DNA of 22,707 nucleotides from a virus, in IMG/VR virus record IMGVR_UViG_3300021373_002673, positions 1 through 22,707 of that record, one strand, 5' to 3'. Of this stretch, positions 7,205 to 15,194 are shown piece by piece (position 1 is the stretch's first letter; the number at the start of each line of letters is the position of its first letter). The position numbers were made by a program, and so were the translations under genes. Below the pieces are notes generated by a model, which saw only the letters and a list, made by a program, of their open reading frames with translations, made no database searches and was not told the DNA's origin.

Positions 7205-7782
7205 AGTGTTTTCATTTCTATAATTTCATTTACTTTATCTGCAGGTATTTTAAAGAACAAATGTGTCCTATAACTATCGCCTTCATTTGACGTACCGTGT
7301 AATGCATTAGTATTTACAAGATACATTTTACCAGGTTGTAATACAAACTGCTGATCTTCAAAGTTAAAGTATGCATTATCATTTGTGCTTATAGGAATGT
7401 GTACTTTTACATATGTGTCACTGTCTGTATGTAAATTTATTTTTGTCCCTGGAGGATGTGCAGCAATACTAAGTTGTCGAGAGTAAGGCAACTTAGTGCG
7501 TATTTTATTTGCAAATCCAAATACTAAGGCAGTATCTCTATAATCATCTGTACCATTTTTAGCAACATTATAAGGAGGACAAGGAATATTTAAATCATCA
7601 AGATTACTTTGTATACCCCAACCATAGACTCCATCTATAGAATGTTTTTGATATCCGCTTGTTTCTTCTTTTAGTTCACTTGTCCATTTTAAATGATTAT
7701 AGTTGTTTTCAACATTTTCAAAATACTGTTCTAACTCTGCAAATGAAAAATTTATATCAAGTTCTTTTACTAAGAAATCCAT
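7201..7782 (-). CDS. Asp/Asn beta-hydroxylase-like 2OG oxygenase (paralog 2)
   Basis: A 193-residue member of the same family, shorter at the N-terminus. The iron site is H118-x-D120 (NLHTDSD) with distal H162 (ALHGTSNEG), and R172 (YRTHLFF) is the 2OG-binding Arg. AAHPPGTKIN before the triad and VHIPISTNDNAYFNF after it closely match paralog 1 (ARHPPGLRVN, LHIPLHTNKDAKFLF), so these are duplicated genes. The core is complete and probably active. It overlaps the upstream phosphatase gene by 13 bp and the downstream paralog by 4 bp, so all three are likely made together. Confidence 0.82.
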   Translation of the reverse strand: MDFLVKELDINFSFAELEQYFENVENNYNHLKWTSELKEETSGYQKHSIDGVYGWGIQSNLDDLNIPCPPYNVAKNGTDDYRDTALVFGFANKIRTKLPYSRQLSIAAHPPGTKINLHTDSDTYVKVHIPISTNDNAYFNFEDQQFVLQPGKMYLVNTNALHGTSNEGDSYRTHLFFKIPADKVNEIIEMKTL

Positions 7783-8231
7783 TGCTTCTCCATTAATTCT
7801 TTTATACGGTAATATCCAGAATCATCTGCACCGTCATCGTATATTTCGTTTGAAAGTATTGTTTCGTCTATAAAGTCTGCAACTGCCTTGCTGCGTGATT
7901 CACCTTTGAAACAGTGTATATGAACTAAACTATTGAAAGGAATATCTCTAATAAACTCAACTATATTTTTTGCTTGTTCTTCGGTTATTGCTATTGCGTT
8001 AAAATATGCCTGTATGTCAGGACCCCATTTCTTAATATCTTTAGGTACATCATCAAATGTTTCTCTGATAACATTAGGATGAAGTTGTTTAAAATACGGA
8101 ACTGCGCCATCACCGCCACTAGAGTCAATACAAATAAAATATTCGTCGATACCTTCGACTGTGTTGTCGTTAATTAATCGATCTTGCATTTCTGTAACAA
8201 AATTATTTTTGCTGTAAATCTTTAATCTCAT
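7770..8231 (-). CDS. Dual-specificity/tyrosine phosphatase-like protein
   Basis: A protein of about 153 residues with the Cys-dependent phosphatase signature HCX5R, read as VHIHCFKGESRSK. C107 is the candidate nucleophile and R113 the phosphate-binding Arg, followed by the usual Ser. A candidate general acid is one of the Asp pair in ETFDDVPKD, about 45 residues earlier. I chose the ATG at 8231. The frame is open to a non-ATG start at 8288, but that would overlap the neighbouring oxygenase gene by 86 bp instead of 29 bp and adds nothing family-like. Such enzymes dephosphorylate Tyr/Ser/Thr, phosphoinositides or small phosphates. Lying between two hydroxylase paralogs, it could remove a phosphate in the same pathway or counter the kinase-like protein at 13547-13993; both are inference. 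Confidence 0.72.
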   Translation of the reverse strand: MRLKIYSKNNFVTEMQDRLINDNTVEGIDEYFICIDSSGGDGAVPYFKQLHPNVIRETFDDVPKDIKKWGPDIQAYFNAIAITEEQAKNIVEFIRDIPFNSLVHIHCFKGESRSKAVADFIDETILSNEIYDDGADDSGYYRIKELMEKQWIS

Positions 8232-8859
8232 CTGTCCAAACTTTTCCGTATAAGTGTATTCTATTTGTAGTACCTTTATTTTCAACACTGTGCGGCAATG
8301 TAGTATTTACTAGGTATGCCCACCCAGGTTCCATATGTACTTCTTCGTCTTCAATAATCCAATTACTATCTTTATTTGTGTATATAGGAATATGCACTCT
8401 AATCTTATCAGGCGAATCCTGATGCGTAATTAATTTAGTTCCTGGTGTGTGTATTGTAACTAACCACTTCTTGCTGCGTACTGGTAACCCTTGTACAATA
8501 TCTAAACCGTATCCTGAAAAGCATTTTCTAGGATTAAGTTCATCGTTATCATTGTCTCTATATTCTGGCTTTGCTTGTCCTTGTTCAAAAGGCTTTGGCC
8601 CTGGTTCATCACTGTTCCAACACAGTGTATAATATGCAGTGTCGTCCATTAGTCGATGACCAGTTATACCTTCAGGGTCAACAATAGGTTCTTTCCATAT
8701 ATGCTGATTGTCGCCTACAATAAATTTCCAATCATTGTATTTGTGTTCTAAGTTATGAAACCATTCTTGTATTTTATCAACATTAACTGGAAACCAGCGT
8801 TTATACTTCCAACCTAAATTAATAGGGGTATGTTTTTCAATATATCTTTTAGTTTTCAT
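8203..8859 (-). CDS. Asp/Asn beta-hydroxylase-like 2OG oxygenase (paralog 3)
   Basis: A protein of about 218 residues. Numbered from the ATG used here, the iron site is H146-x-D148 (ITHQDSP) with H190 (TLPHSVENKG), and R200 (NRIHLYG) completes the 2OG site. TIHTPGTKLI and VHIPIYTNKDSNWII repeat the pattern of the other paralogs, and the N-terminal IQEWFHNLEHKYNDWKF matches the helix found in paralogs 2 and 4. I start it at the ATG at 8859, which has AGAGGTG upstream; an in-frame GTG at 8865 lies inside that ribosome binding site. An insert around residues 84-112, rich in Asp, Glu and Pro, is specific to this copy. It overlaps the SGNH-like gene by 11 bp. Confidence 0.82.
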   Translation of the reverse strand: MKTKRYIEKHTPINLGWKYKRWFPVNVDKIQEWFHNLEHKYNDWKFIVGDNQHIWKEPIVDPEGITGHRLMDDTAYYTLCWNSDEPGPKPFEQGQAKPEYRDNDNDELNPRKCFSGYGLDIVQGLPVRSKKWLVTIHTPGTKLITHQDSPDKIRVHIPIYTNKDSNWIIEDEEVHMEPGWAYLVNTTLPHSVENKGTTNRIHLYGKVWTDEIKDLQQK

Positions 8860-9694
8860 AATCACCTCTTACTAAATGATCAACTATTTTATTAAACATA
8901 TTTTCCTTATAAAAAAACTTTTCGTCAAACTTTTTAAAACATAATTGCTCGTCTATCCAATCTTTATCTGAAATGTTACTATCACAAATTATATGTTTGC
9001 TCCATCCATTTTCTGTGTCTTCTAAAATTCCAGAGTTAACACCATCTATTATTTTAGAAATTAGTACGTTATGGTTGTCAAAACATAAATGATTAGCTCT
9101 TAAATCCATAGCACCATTAAATACTTTTTTAAATTTTTTATTTGCATATTCTTCTTGGCAAACTTCCATTAGTGCTTTTTTAAATATTAATAAGTTATCA
9201 AAGTTACCTTGTAGTGCAGGAAACAGTTCATCAAATGCCGGAATAATTATTGTTTTAGTTCCTAACTCTTTAGACTTAACGTCTAGCCATCTTAACCAAC
9301 ATTCTAAGAACCATAAAAAATGATCTTCGTTATGCAAATATGTAAAATAATCAATGTACGCAGACTTTGATTTTTTTATTTTGTTGGCAGTGATATCATC
9401 TGTGTTGTCTAATATATTAGGAGCTTCTGCGTGAGCAAATTGAGAAAAGTAAGGTGCATCTGGAAAGAAATAAGTTCGATCAGGACTAGATAATACTACA
9501 ATAGACATATCTCCTGGTTTCATATCTTTTTCTAGATCCTTCCAGTTTTTAAAATGCTGTAATATTCCTTGACCAGGAAACCCTGTGTTTACTAATTCTA
9601 GATTAAAATGTTTAGCAAGTTGTCTTGGCCAAACTCTAGAATCGTCGGGACTCCACGCAAAGCTACAACCAAAAATATACAGATTGTTTTTCAT
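8849..9694 (-). CDS. SGNH/GDSL-like hydrolase family protein (second copy)
   Basis: A 281-residue protein starting KNNLYIFGCSFAWSPDDSR. This is the same 'strand plus GCS' opening as the protein at 3119-3931, so Ser11 is the candidate nucleophile of an SGNH fold. NTGFPGQGILQHF gives a plausible Gly block, and SIVVLSSPDRTYF a following strand. The C-terminal part contains FDNHNV, but a standard DxxH dyad is not clear. It could be an esterase or acyltransferase acting on a glycan, or an inactive relative. Its ATG overlaps the stop of paralog 4 by 4 bp, and its end overlaps paralog 3 by 11 bp, so it belongs to the hydroxylase operon. Confidence 0.6.
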   Translation of the reverse strand: MKNNLYIFGCSFAWSPDDSRVWPRQLAKHFNLELVNTGFPGQGILQHFKNWKDLEKDMKPGDMSIVVLSSPDRTYFFPDAPYFSQFAHAEAPNILDNTDDITANKIKKSKSAYIDYFTYLHNEDHFLWFLECWLRWLDVKSKELGTKTIIIPAFDELFPALQGNFDNLLIFKKALMEVCQEEYANKKFKKVFNGAMDLRANHLCFDNHNVLISKIIDGVNSGILEDTENGWSKHIICDSNISDKDWIDEQLCFKKFDEKFFYKENMFNKIVDHLVRGDYEN

Positions 9695-10344
9695 TTTAAT
9701 AACCTTAACATTTTATCTATACTTGGATCTGAGATAATATGGGCTCTAGAAGGACCGTTGTTAATAGTTGCGTGTGGGATTGTTGCATTTATAATGTATG
9801 CATTACCTGCTTCCATAGTATATTCTCTATTTAAATTATCGCCAAAAAGAAACTTAGATTCGTTATTAGATATAATAGGTATATGCAATCTAAGTCCTTG
9901 GTCATCATCAACGTGTTTTTTTATTTCAGCACCGGTGTTGTGAACTGTAATTCTAGAACGACAAAATATATCCTCACCTAACTTTCTACAAATATCTTTA
10001 AAATATCCAAACTTGTATCTTTCTTGTATTTTGAAAGGAATATCAACTTTTAATTCAGGAAATAATTCATCATTAGCAGCAAATGTTGGCGGAATAGGAA
10101 TATTCTTTTCCGTAGGCCAGTCTATAGTCCAACTGCTGATGTCACCTCTTAGCGCATCGTTGTATCCATTACTATTTTTGTATTCTTCACTTAAAACGTG
10201 TCCTATAGAAAAATCAAATTTTAAGTCTTGGTATTTTTCGCATACCGTTTCATACCACGCAACTAATTTGTCTACATCAAAAGATATACCGCAATTAATT
10301 ACGTCCCATTCTTTACTATGCAAATACTCTTTAGTGTAAATCAT
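9691..10344 (-). CDS. Asp/Asn beta-hydroxylase-like 2OG oxygenase (paralog 4)
   Basis: A 217-residue family member. The ligands are H144-x-D146 (KKHVDDDQG) and H191 (TIPHATINNG), with R200 (SRAHII) as the 2OG-binding residue. WTIDWPTEKNIPIPPTFAAN parallels the WTVSWPVERDIPCPS stretch of paralog 1, and LHIPIISNNESKFLFGDN parallels its LHIPLHTNKDAKFLFGEN, so these two are each other's closest relatives here by eye. The C-terminus ends soon after the catalytic core. The stop overlaps the next ATG by 4 bp, and the start overlaps the 490-residue gene by 4 bp. Confidence 0.82.
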   Translation of the reverse strand: MIYTKEYLHSKEWDVINCGISFDVDKLVAWYETVCEKYQDLKFDFSIGHVLSEEYKNSNGYNDALRGDISSWTIDWPTEKNIPIPPTFAANDELFPELKVDIPFKIQERYKFGYFKDICRKLGEDIFCRSRITVHNTGAEIKKHVDDDQGLRLHIPIISNNESKFLFGDNLNREYTMEAGNAYIINATIPHATINNGPSRAHIISDPSIDKMLRLLK

Positions 10345-11813
10345 AACCTCTTATAAGCAGTCTCAAATCTAGGATGAGTTTCGCTGTATCCTTTTTTAAT
10401 TCTAATTTCTAAATCATTAGCAAGATAGTCTTGTCCGTATAATACAATGTCGTCGGGTACAAGTTTTTCAAAATTTAGATATTTTTGTTCAATCTCGTCT
10501 ATATCTAAATTCCAATGCAGCATCATAGTGGGCCATATGTTTGTAGTCCACAATAGTTTGTTACCTGTCTGGTTGTTTATTTCTTTAATTAACTTTTCAG
10601 GTTCGTTAACTAGATCAATTACAAAAAAATTATGCTCTAGTTTACTGTACTTATCCCATAATTTTTTAAAGGCTTCTGCTGTACCAAATTCTTTTTCTAT
10701 TTCTTGATTCCAAAACTTTTCATAAGTTCCTCTGTAAGTACTACTAAAGTTGTAATCTAAATCATACTTTAATAACCATTTATGGAAGTCTATTCCATCC
10801 CACGTTTCTAACAGATGCTTTTTAAATTTTAAACTTGCATCACACCAATCATAATAATTTACAATAGTATTCTCGTGAAATCCGTTGTTCTCTAACAACA
10901 TCATTGTTTTGAATCCTGCTGCGGCAGAAAATATACTGTCTATAGGCTTAGATGTCCTAACACCTTCACCGCTTAGACGCTCTGTATTGTACGCATACAC
11001 ACGATCTTTTTCAATTTGTTCTTGATATGCTATTTTACGTAACCAAGCTCGTTGCGTGTAATTTTCAATACTATCAATTAAGTTTTCGTCTTGTAAATTT
11101 TTCCAGGCACGTTCAAGTTTATCAGGTTCTTCATACGGATATAGAAACGCTTTACATTCTCTCATTTCGTTATCAAAGTTATCAATTGTTATACCGTGTT
11201 CACAAGCCAAAGCAATCCAATTTGCACCATCTTCAACAACTGACCATTCCCGTGTTCCGTCAGTACCTTTAATCCACGAAGGTGTATAATCTGCACTAAG
11301 CGTTTCTTCACTAAGTGTAAAGTTAGGATATGTTTGCTTTCTATCCCAAAAGATTCCGTGTTCTAAAAATTCTGGTGATCCTAACTTTTCCCAAGTGTTT
11401 AAATTAACAATTAACAACTGTCTGTGTAATCCTGGATACCTGTCCTCCCTTGCCATAATATGACCTACTACAAAAAAGTCTGGATTATCTTTGTAGTATT
11501 GCACTGTCTTATGAATAATTTTATATAACTTAGGAGCCATTAATCCTTGAGCAGCAATAACACAAATCTCATCTCCTGCGTCTTTGCTATCCTGTAGCAA
11601 CTGTTTCACATTATGTGAAGCACCTCGATACTTACATAAATTTAATTTTACACTTTGATTAACCATCCAATATGTCATATCAAAACAACGCTTCCTTACA
11701 AAGTGATTAGGAATATCTCTACTAATATCAAGTATACCTACACCTATACTTGTATCAATTGTGTTACGTTCAAAGTAACGTTCACCTTCTGTTATGCTGT
11801 TATGGTCTCTCAT
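10341..11813 (-). CDS. Large protein of unknown function, possibly GT-A-like
   Basis: A 490-residue protein I do not recognise. The N-terminal half has alternating strands and helices, with EICVIAAQGLMAPKLYKI (81-98), then NPDFFVVGHIMAREDRYPGLH and QLLIVNLNTWEKLG. This arrangement is reminiscent of GT-A glycosyltransferases but lacks a clear DxD. The C-terminal half contains DSIFSAAAGFKTMMLLENNG followed by YYDWCDASLKFKKHLLETWD, and later HNFFVIDLVNEPEKLI and KLLWTTNIWPTMMLHWN. That could be a second Rossmann-like unit, possibly SAM-binding, but no diagnostic motif is present. No signal peptide or membrane segment is visible. It is flanked by hydroxylase-like genes and overlaps both by 4 bp, so it is likely part of the same pathway. 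Confidence 0.6.
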   Translation of the reverse strand: MRDHNSITEGERYFERNTIDTSIGVGILDISRDIPNHFVRKRCFDMTYWMVNQSVKLNLCKYRGASHNVKQLLQDSKDAGDEICVIAAQGLMAPKLYKIIHKTVQYYKDNPDFFVVGHIMAREDRYPGLHRQLLIVNLNTWEKLGSPEFLEHGIFWDRKQTYPNFTLSEETLSADYTPSWIKGTDGTREWSVVEDGANWIALACEHGITIDNFDNEMRECKAFLYPYEEPDKLERAWKNLQDENLIDSIENYTQRAWLRKIAYQEQIEKDRVYAYNTERLSGEGVRTSKPIDSIFSAAAGFKTMMLLENNGFHENTIVNYYDWCDASLKFKKHLLETWDGIDFHKWLLKYDLDYNFSSTYRGTYEKFWNQEIEKEFGTAEAFKKLWDKYSKLEHNFFVIDLVNEPEKLIKEINNQTGNKLLWTTNIWPTMMLHWNLDIDEIEQKYLNFEKLVPDDIVLYGQDYLANDLEIRIKKGYSETHPRFETAYKRL

Positions 11814-12520
11814 TTTTCTCTATTTGTATAGTAACTGCTTCTTAGCACATAAAAGAAATCACGCAACCGGCGGCCAATCTCGTAATGTATAATCATATGT
11901 ATTCTTGGTTTATCGCTACGATTGATGACTGCGTGTTTGTTACTAATATCCATTAAGAAGGCACTGCCTTCATCCTTAAACGGTACACGACCAAACCCAT
12001 CCATTACCATTTCGCAGCCTTCTGGCATATTAAGACTAATATTACAAACACTTAAACGTTTTTGATCACTAGGACGATCTTGGTGTGGTAAAATGTATCC
12101 ACCCGGTTCTAGCAACATAAAACGCACACGATTTAAATATTCAGCAGGCCAAACATCGGTTAAAAACTTTTTAGTTACAGGGCATTTATCTGCTACCCAA
12201 GTCCAATCTAGTTGTTCAAGTGTTGCATTACGATCTTCACCGTATTGTTCTAAACTTTGTGTATCTTCATTAAGTCCGTGTAGTGTTAAACTTTTCCAGC
12301 CTTTGCCGTAACTATCTTCTCTATGTGAATGAAACTTATCAACAAGTGCTTCGGCTTCTGCATACATTTCTTTCCAAGGTTGGTCATCTAATGCACTTAG
12401 TTGAAACCACGGCCAGCCTGATTCTGTTACTGTCCATTTAGGGTCAAACATATCAGGATATTTAATTTTATAGGTATCTAAATTGTTTTTTAAATAATTT
12501 TCTAACTCAATAGGAAACAC
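11810..12520 (-). CDS. Aspartyl/asparaginyl beta-hydroxylase-like 2OG oxygenase
   Basis: A 236-residue protein closest in style to classical AspH catalytic domains. RFMLLEPGGYILPHQDRP gives ligands H146 and D148. NISLNMPEGCEMVMDGFGRV and GSAFLMDISNKHAVIN supply the distal H196, and KPRIHMIIHYEIG supplies R206 for 2OG. It is more distant from paralogs 1 to 4 than they are from one another. It starts at a GTG (12518-12520) preceded by AGAGGTGG, the only good start here. As the first gene of the eight-gene unit it is divergent from the radical SAM gene at 12583. It probably hydroxylates an Asp/Asn or a related beta-carbon; the substrate is unknown. Confidence 0.85.
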   Translation of the reverse strand: MFPIELENYLKNNLDTYKIKYPDMFDPKWTVTESGWPWFQLSALDDQPWKEMYAEAEALVDKFHSHREDSYGKGWKSLTLHGLNEDTQSLEQYGEDRNATLEQLDWTWVADKCPVTKKFLTDVWPAEYLNRVRFMLLEPGGYILPHQDRPSDQKRLSVCNISLNMPEGCEMVMDGFGRVPFKDEGSAFLMDISNKHAVINRSDKPRIHMIIHYEIGRRLRDFFYVLRSSYYTNREK

Positions 12521-12582
12521 TTACCACCTCTTTTTATGCTATATACAGTAGTTATCACGAATTTTTAAGGTTATTGTTAGGA
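12521..12582. promoter_or_regulatory. Divergent spacer, probable promoters
   Basis: About 60 bp separate two divergent units, so promoters for both should lie here. It holds an AT-rich core (tatgctatatacagta, 12535-12550) that could supply a -10 hexamer on either strand, but no TATAAATA-type octamer at the 28-29 base spacing seen elsewhere. These units may therefore be controlled differently from the late-type ones. No convincing -35 was found. Confidence 0.35.
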
Positions 12583-13560
12583 ATGAATTGCCAGTTTTTA
12601 GATCATCAGGTTTGCATTAGAGCAGACGGACAGTATAGATTGTGCTGTATAAGTCTAGAAACTAATAATCAAGAAAATATTAAAACACACACTATAGAAG
12701 ATTGGTTAAACAGTAACACGCATAAAGATGCCGTAGAAAGTTTTGCAAAGGGTGTTTGGCCAGATGCGTGTAGAACTTGTGCAAATAAAGAAGCACAAGG
12801 ATTTCCTAGCAAAAGATCACAGGCTGATTTAGGACCTGGATTAAGTCATTTAGATTTACGATTTGGCAATAGTTGTAATTTAAAATGTGTAAGTTGTTGG
12901 GAAGGTTCTAGCAGCAGTATTGCAGAAGAAGCAATAGAAATGCAAAAACAAGGAATTATTCCTGTTAATAATGTATTAGAAATTCCTAACTTTAATTGGG
13001 CAAGCGAAACAGCGATTGAACAATTAGTCAAGTATCCACTAAAAGAAGTTTACCTAACCGGCGGTGAACCTATGATGGTTAAACACTTACCTATGCTATT
13101 AGAACGTTTAGATAGCAATGTAGCAATACGATTTAATACTAACGGTACAATTTACAATCCTAAACTAGAAAAATTATTAAAACGCTTCGATGTAGTTAAT
13201 ATGGCGATTAGTATCGATGCTATCGGAAAACGTGCAGAATATATTAGATACGGAAGTAATTGGAATACTGTTGAAACAAACTTTAACAAGTACAAAGATT
13301 ATTGTAGAGTGAGTATCACACCTACAGTCAGTGTACTAAACGAGCTGTATATGGACGAGGTATACAACTGGGCAAAACAAAATAACGTAGAGGTTCACTT
13401 AAACATTTTAGAAAATCCTAATTACTTAAATATTAATAAAGCACAAGACCCAGAACAACGAAAAAAGTTTGTAGATGTTATCACAAGACTTGATAGCTTT
13501 AGAAATATTAGCATAAAGGACTACTTGCCCGAAGTAGCACAAGACTATGGAATTAATTAA
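12583..13560 (+). CDS. Twitch-domain radical SAM protein
   Basis: A 325-residue radical SAM protein. The [4Fe-4S] motif is C98-x3-C102-x2-C105 in LRFGNSCNLKCVSCWEG, followed by LTGGEPMM for SAM binding. A Cys-rich N-terminal module (C3, C11, C21, C22, C63, C66) precedes the core, with QVCIRADGQYRLCC and CRTCANKE. This looks like a SPASM/twitch-type auxiliary-cluster domain placed at the N-terminus. Later SIDAIGKRAEYIRYGSNW matches the protein at 17864-19159 (SIDAVGEKNDYIRYPSNW), so the two are paralogs. Twitch/SPASM enzymes often modify peptides or aminoglycoside-like sugars; the substrate here is unknown. I start it at the ATG 12583; an in-frame TTG at 12574 is less likely. It overlaps the kinase-like gene by 14 bp. 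Confidence 0.85.
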   Translation: MNCQFLDHQVCIRADGQYRLCCISLETNNQENIKTHTIEDWLNSNTHKDAVESFAKGVWPDACRTCANKEAQGFPSKRSQADLGPGLSHLDLRFGNSCNLKCVSCWEGSSSSIAEEAIEMQKQGIIPVNNVLEIPNFNWASETAIEQLVKYPLKEVYLTGGEPMMVKHLPMLLERLDSNVAIRFNTNGTIYNPKLEKLLKRFDVVNMAISIDAIGKRAEYIRYGSNWNTVETNFNKYKDYCRVSITPTVSVLNELYMDEVYNWAKQNNVEVHLNILENPNYLNINKAQDPEQRKKFVDVITRLDSFRNISIKDYLPEVAQDYGIN

Positions 13561-13993
13561 AGAAAATATACAAAAGAAACGTGCTGTATTTTTAAAAGAT
13601 AGTGACACCATTAGAAAGTATTGGTATGACAAAGATTCTAAGTGGATGCAACAACACGCCGAGATACTAGATAAAGTACAACCGGGCTATGTTAAATATG
13701 TAGGTGAAAACTTTATCGACTTTACTAGATACGTAGGACTACCTGCAAGTAAATTAAAACATACTCCACAGTTCCGTGATGAGGTATGTAAATTTTGTAT
13801 AGATCAAATAAACAACACACTACCGTATGCACACGGTGATTGGGTATTAAGTAATATCATAGTTGACGGTGATACTATGCGTATGGTTGATTGGGATAAT
13901 GTTGGAATTTACGATTCTAAATCTATACACACAAAATTAAAAGCAGATTTGCAATCAGCATTTGGAGAGTTATTTGACCCCGCAAGCATTTAG
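13547..13993 (+). CDS. Minimal APH/choline-kinase-like phosphotransferase
   Basis: A 148-residue protein with the catalytic signature of the aminoglycoside-phosphotransferase/choline-kinase branch of the protein kinase fold. YAHGDWVLSNIIVDGD (94-109) gives catalytic D98 and metal-binding N103 (HGDxxxxN). MVDWDNVGIYD (113-123) gives the DFG-equivalent D115. Upstream, the RAVFLKDSDTIRKYWYD strand pair could form a reduced ATP-binding lobe, with K24 as the nearest candidate for the ATP-contacting Lys. Family members usually have 250 to 350 residues, so this is very short, yet the key residues are intact. It probably phosphorylates a small molecule or sugar rather than conferring resistance. It is embedded between a radical SAM gene and a propeller gene with overlaps on both sides. 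Confidence 0.72.
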   Translation: MELIKENIQKKRAVFLKDSDTIRKYWYDKDSKWMQQHAEILDKVQPGYVKYVGENFIDFTRYVGLPASKLKHTPQFRDEVCKFCIDQINNTLPYAHGDWVLSNIIVDGDTMRMVDWDNVGIYDSKSIHTKLKADLQSAFGELFDPASI

Positions 13994-15194
13994 TTACCCT
14001 ACTGTAGGCCCTAATGGACTAATTTACATTCCGCCTTATGGACTAAACGAAAGTTTAGATTATATGCTAGTGGTTAATCCTAAAACATATGTTATTGAAA
14101 AGATTAAACTAGATGTAGATAAGTCCACAGAAAAGTGGCAAAAAGGTATTGTACACCGTAACTTCATTTATTTCTTACCTTACAACGAGAAAAATATTTT
14201 AGTATTAGATACCAACGATAATAGTATACAATACATTGAGGTTCCTATAGACGGCCAAGGCAAATACATTCAAGGACACATATATAAAAATAAAATATAT
14301 GCACTACCTTACGGTGAACACTCTCCATACAGTTACGCATTAATATTTGATATGGATGCAAAATGGGTTAAGCAAATTGAATTGCGTATCCTACCAGACG
14401 ATGAAAAGAAGTGGCACCAAACACAACTCGTAGGAAATACTATTTACGGCCTACCTAGAGGAGAAAACTTAGACAAGCATTTTAACTATGCTATTGAGTT
14501 TGATTGCGATATGGAAACATACTCACTCACCGACTTATCTAATCAATGGATAGACTACGATAAACAGAGGCACTGCAATAAAAAATTTACAACACTTGCA
14601 AAAGTAAACGAAAAACTTTGGTCGCCGCCTTATAGCGAACACGAAGATTTTGATATTCTTGCAAAGTACAACAATGGTTGGACATTTGAAAAAACTGGTA
14701 TTAAGGGCACTAGCAGAAAGTATTATTCACATACGGTTGCAAGTAACAACAAGATATATTTCCCTCCGGCAGGACACGAAGAAGACTGGAGTGAGATGCT
14801 AATTGTTGATGCTATCAACGACACGTGGTACACAAAAGACTTAGGTATAGGTAAAGAAAGTAAAAAGTATTTTGCAGGAGCAGAAAATAGTCAAGGAAAA
14901 ATATATTATATTCCTAGAGGCGGTTGTGTTTGTGAGCCAGAAGAAACTTGGAAAAGCCAAGGCGACCTAGCAGAAATATTAGTGATTGACACAGCAGACG
15001 ATTCTAGTTATACTATAGATGTCGGTGAATACTTTACTGATAGCACAACTATTGAAAAATATAACCAGTGTGTTATTGTTAACGATATCATATATGCGTT
15101 CCCATACGGCGAAAGTGAAAGTTTTCAAACTGTCCTAATTTTTGATACTATTAAAGAAGAAGTTGTTACAACAATAGACTTAAATGACATATAA
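13974..15194 (+). CDS. Beta-propeller protein with eight PYGE-type repeats
   Basis: A protein of about 406 residues built from about eight repeats of 42-62 residues, each with a '[LIF]P[PYR]xGE-like' loop between strands. Examples are IYIPPYGLNES, YFLPYNEKN, YALPYGEHSPY, YGLPRGENLD, WSPPYSEHEDF, YFPPAGHEED, YYIPRGGCVCE and YAFPYGESES. Each is followed by a hydrophobic strand ending in Asp (ALIFD, AIEFD, MLIVD, VLIFD). This fits a multi-bladed Kelch-like propeller and is clearly paralogous to the next gene. No enzyme motif, signal peptide or membrane segment is visible. I place the start at the TTG 13974 because GGAGAG lies before it; another TTG at 13962 lacks such a site. It could be a binding or structural protein, or the substrate of nearby modifying enzymes. 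It overlaps both neighbours. Confidence 0.75.
   Translation: MTPQAFSYPTVGPNGLIYIPPYGLNESLDYMLVVNPKTYVIEKIKLDVDKSTEKWQKGIVHRNFIYFLPYNEKNILVLDTNDNSIQYIEVPIDGQGKYIQGHIYKNKIYALPYGEHSPYSYALIFDMDAKWVKQIELRILPDDEKKWHQTQLVGNTIYGLPRGENLDKHFNYAIEFDCDMETYSLTDLSNQWIDYDKQRHCNKKFTTLAKVNEKLWSPPYSEHEDFDILAKYNNGWTFEKTGIKGTSRKYYSHTVASNNKIYFPPAGHEEDWSEMLIVDAINDTWYTKDLGIGKESKKYFAGAENSQGKIYYIPRGGCVCEPEETWKSQGDLAEILVIDTADDSSYTIDVGEYFTDSTTIEKYNQCVIVNDIIYAFPYGESESFQTVLIFDTIKEEVVTTIDLNDI

Noticed and set aside
13426-13632. Minus-strand frame across the junction of the radical SAM and kinase-like genes
   Set aside because: It lies wholly within two overlapping genes with intact motifs on the other strand; hydrophobic residues reflect AT-rich antisense codons.
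13547-13993. Antibiotic resistance phosphotransferase
   Set aside because: The HGD...N and D motifs are shared by many small-molecule kinases. The length and neighbours do not fit a resistance gene.
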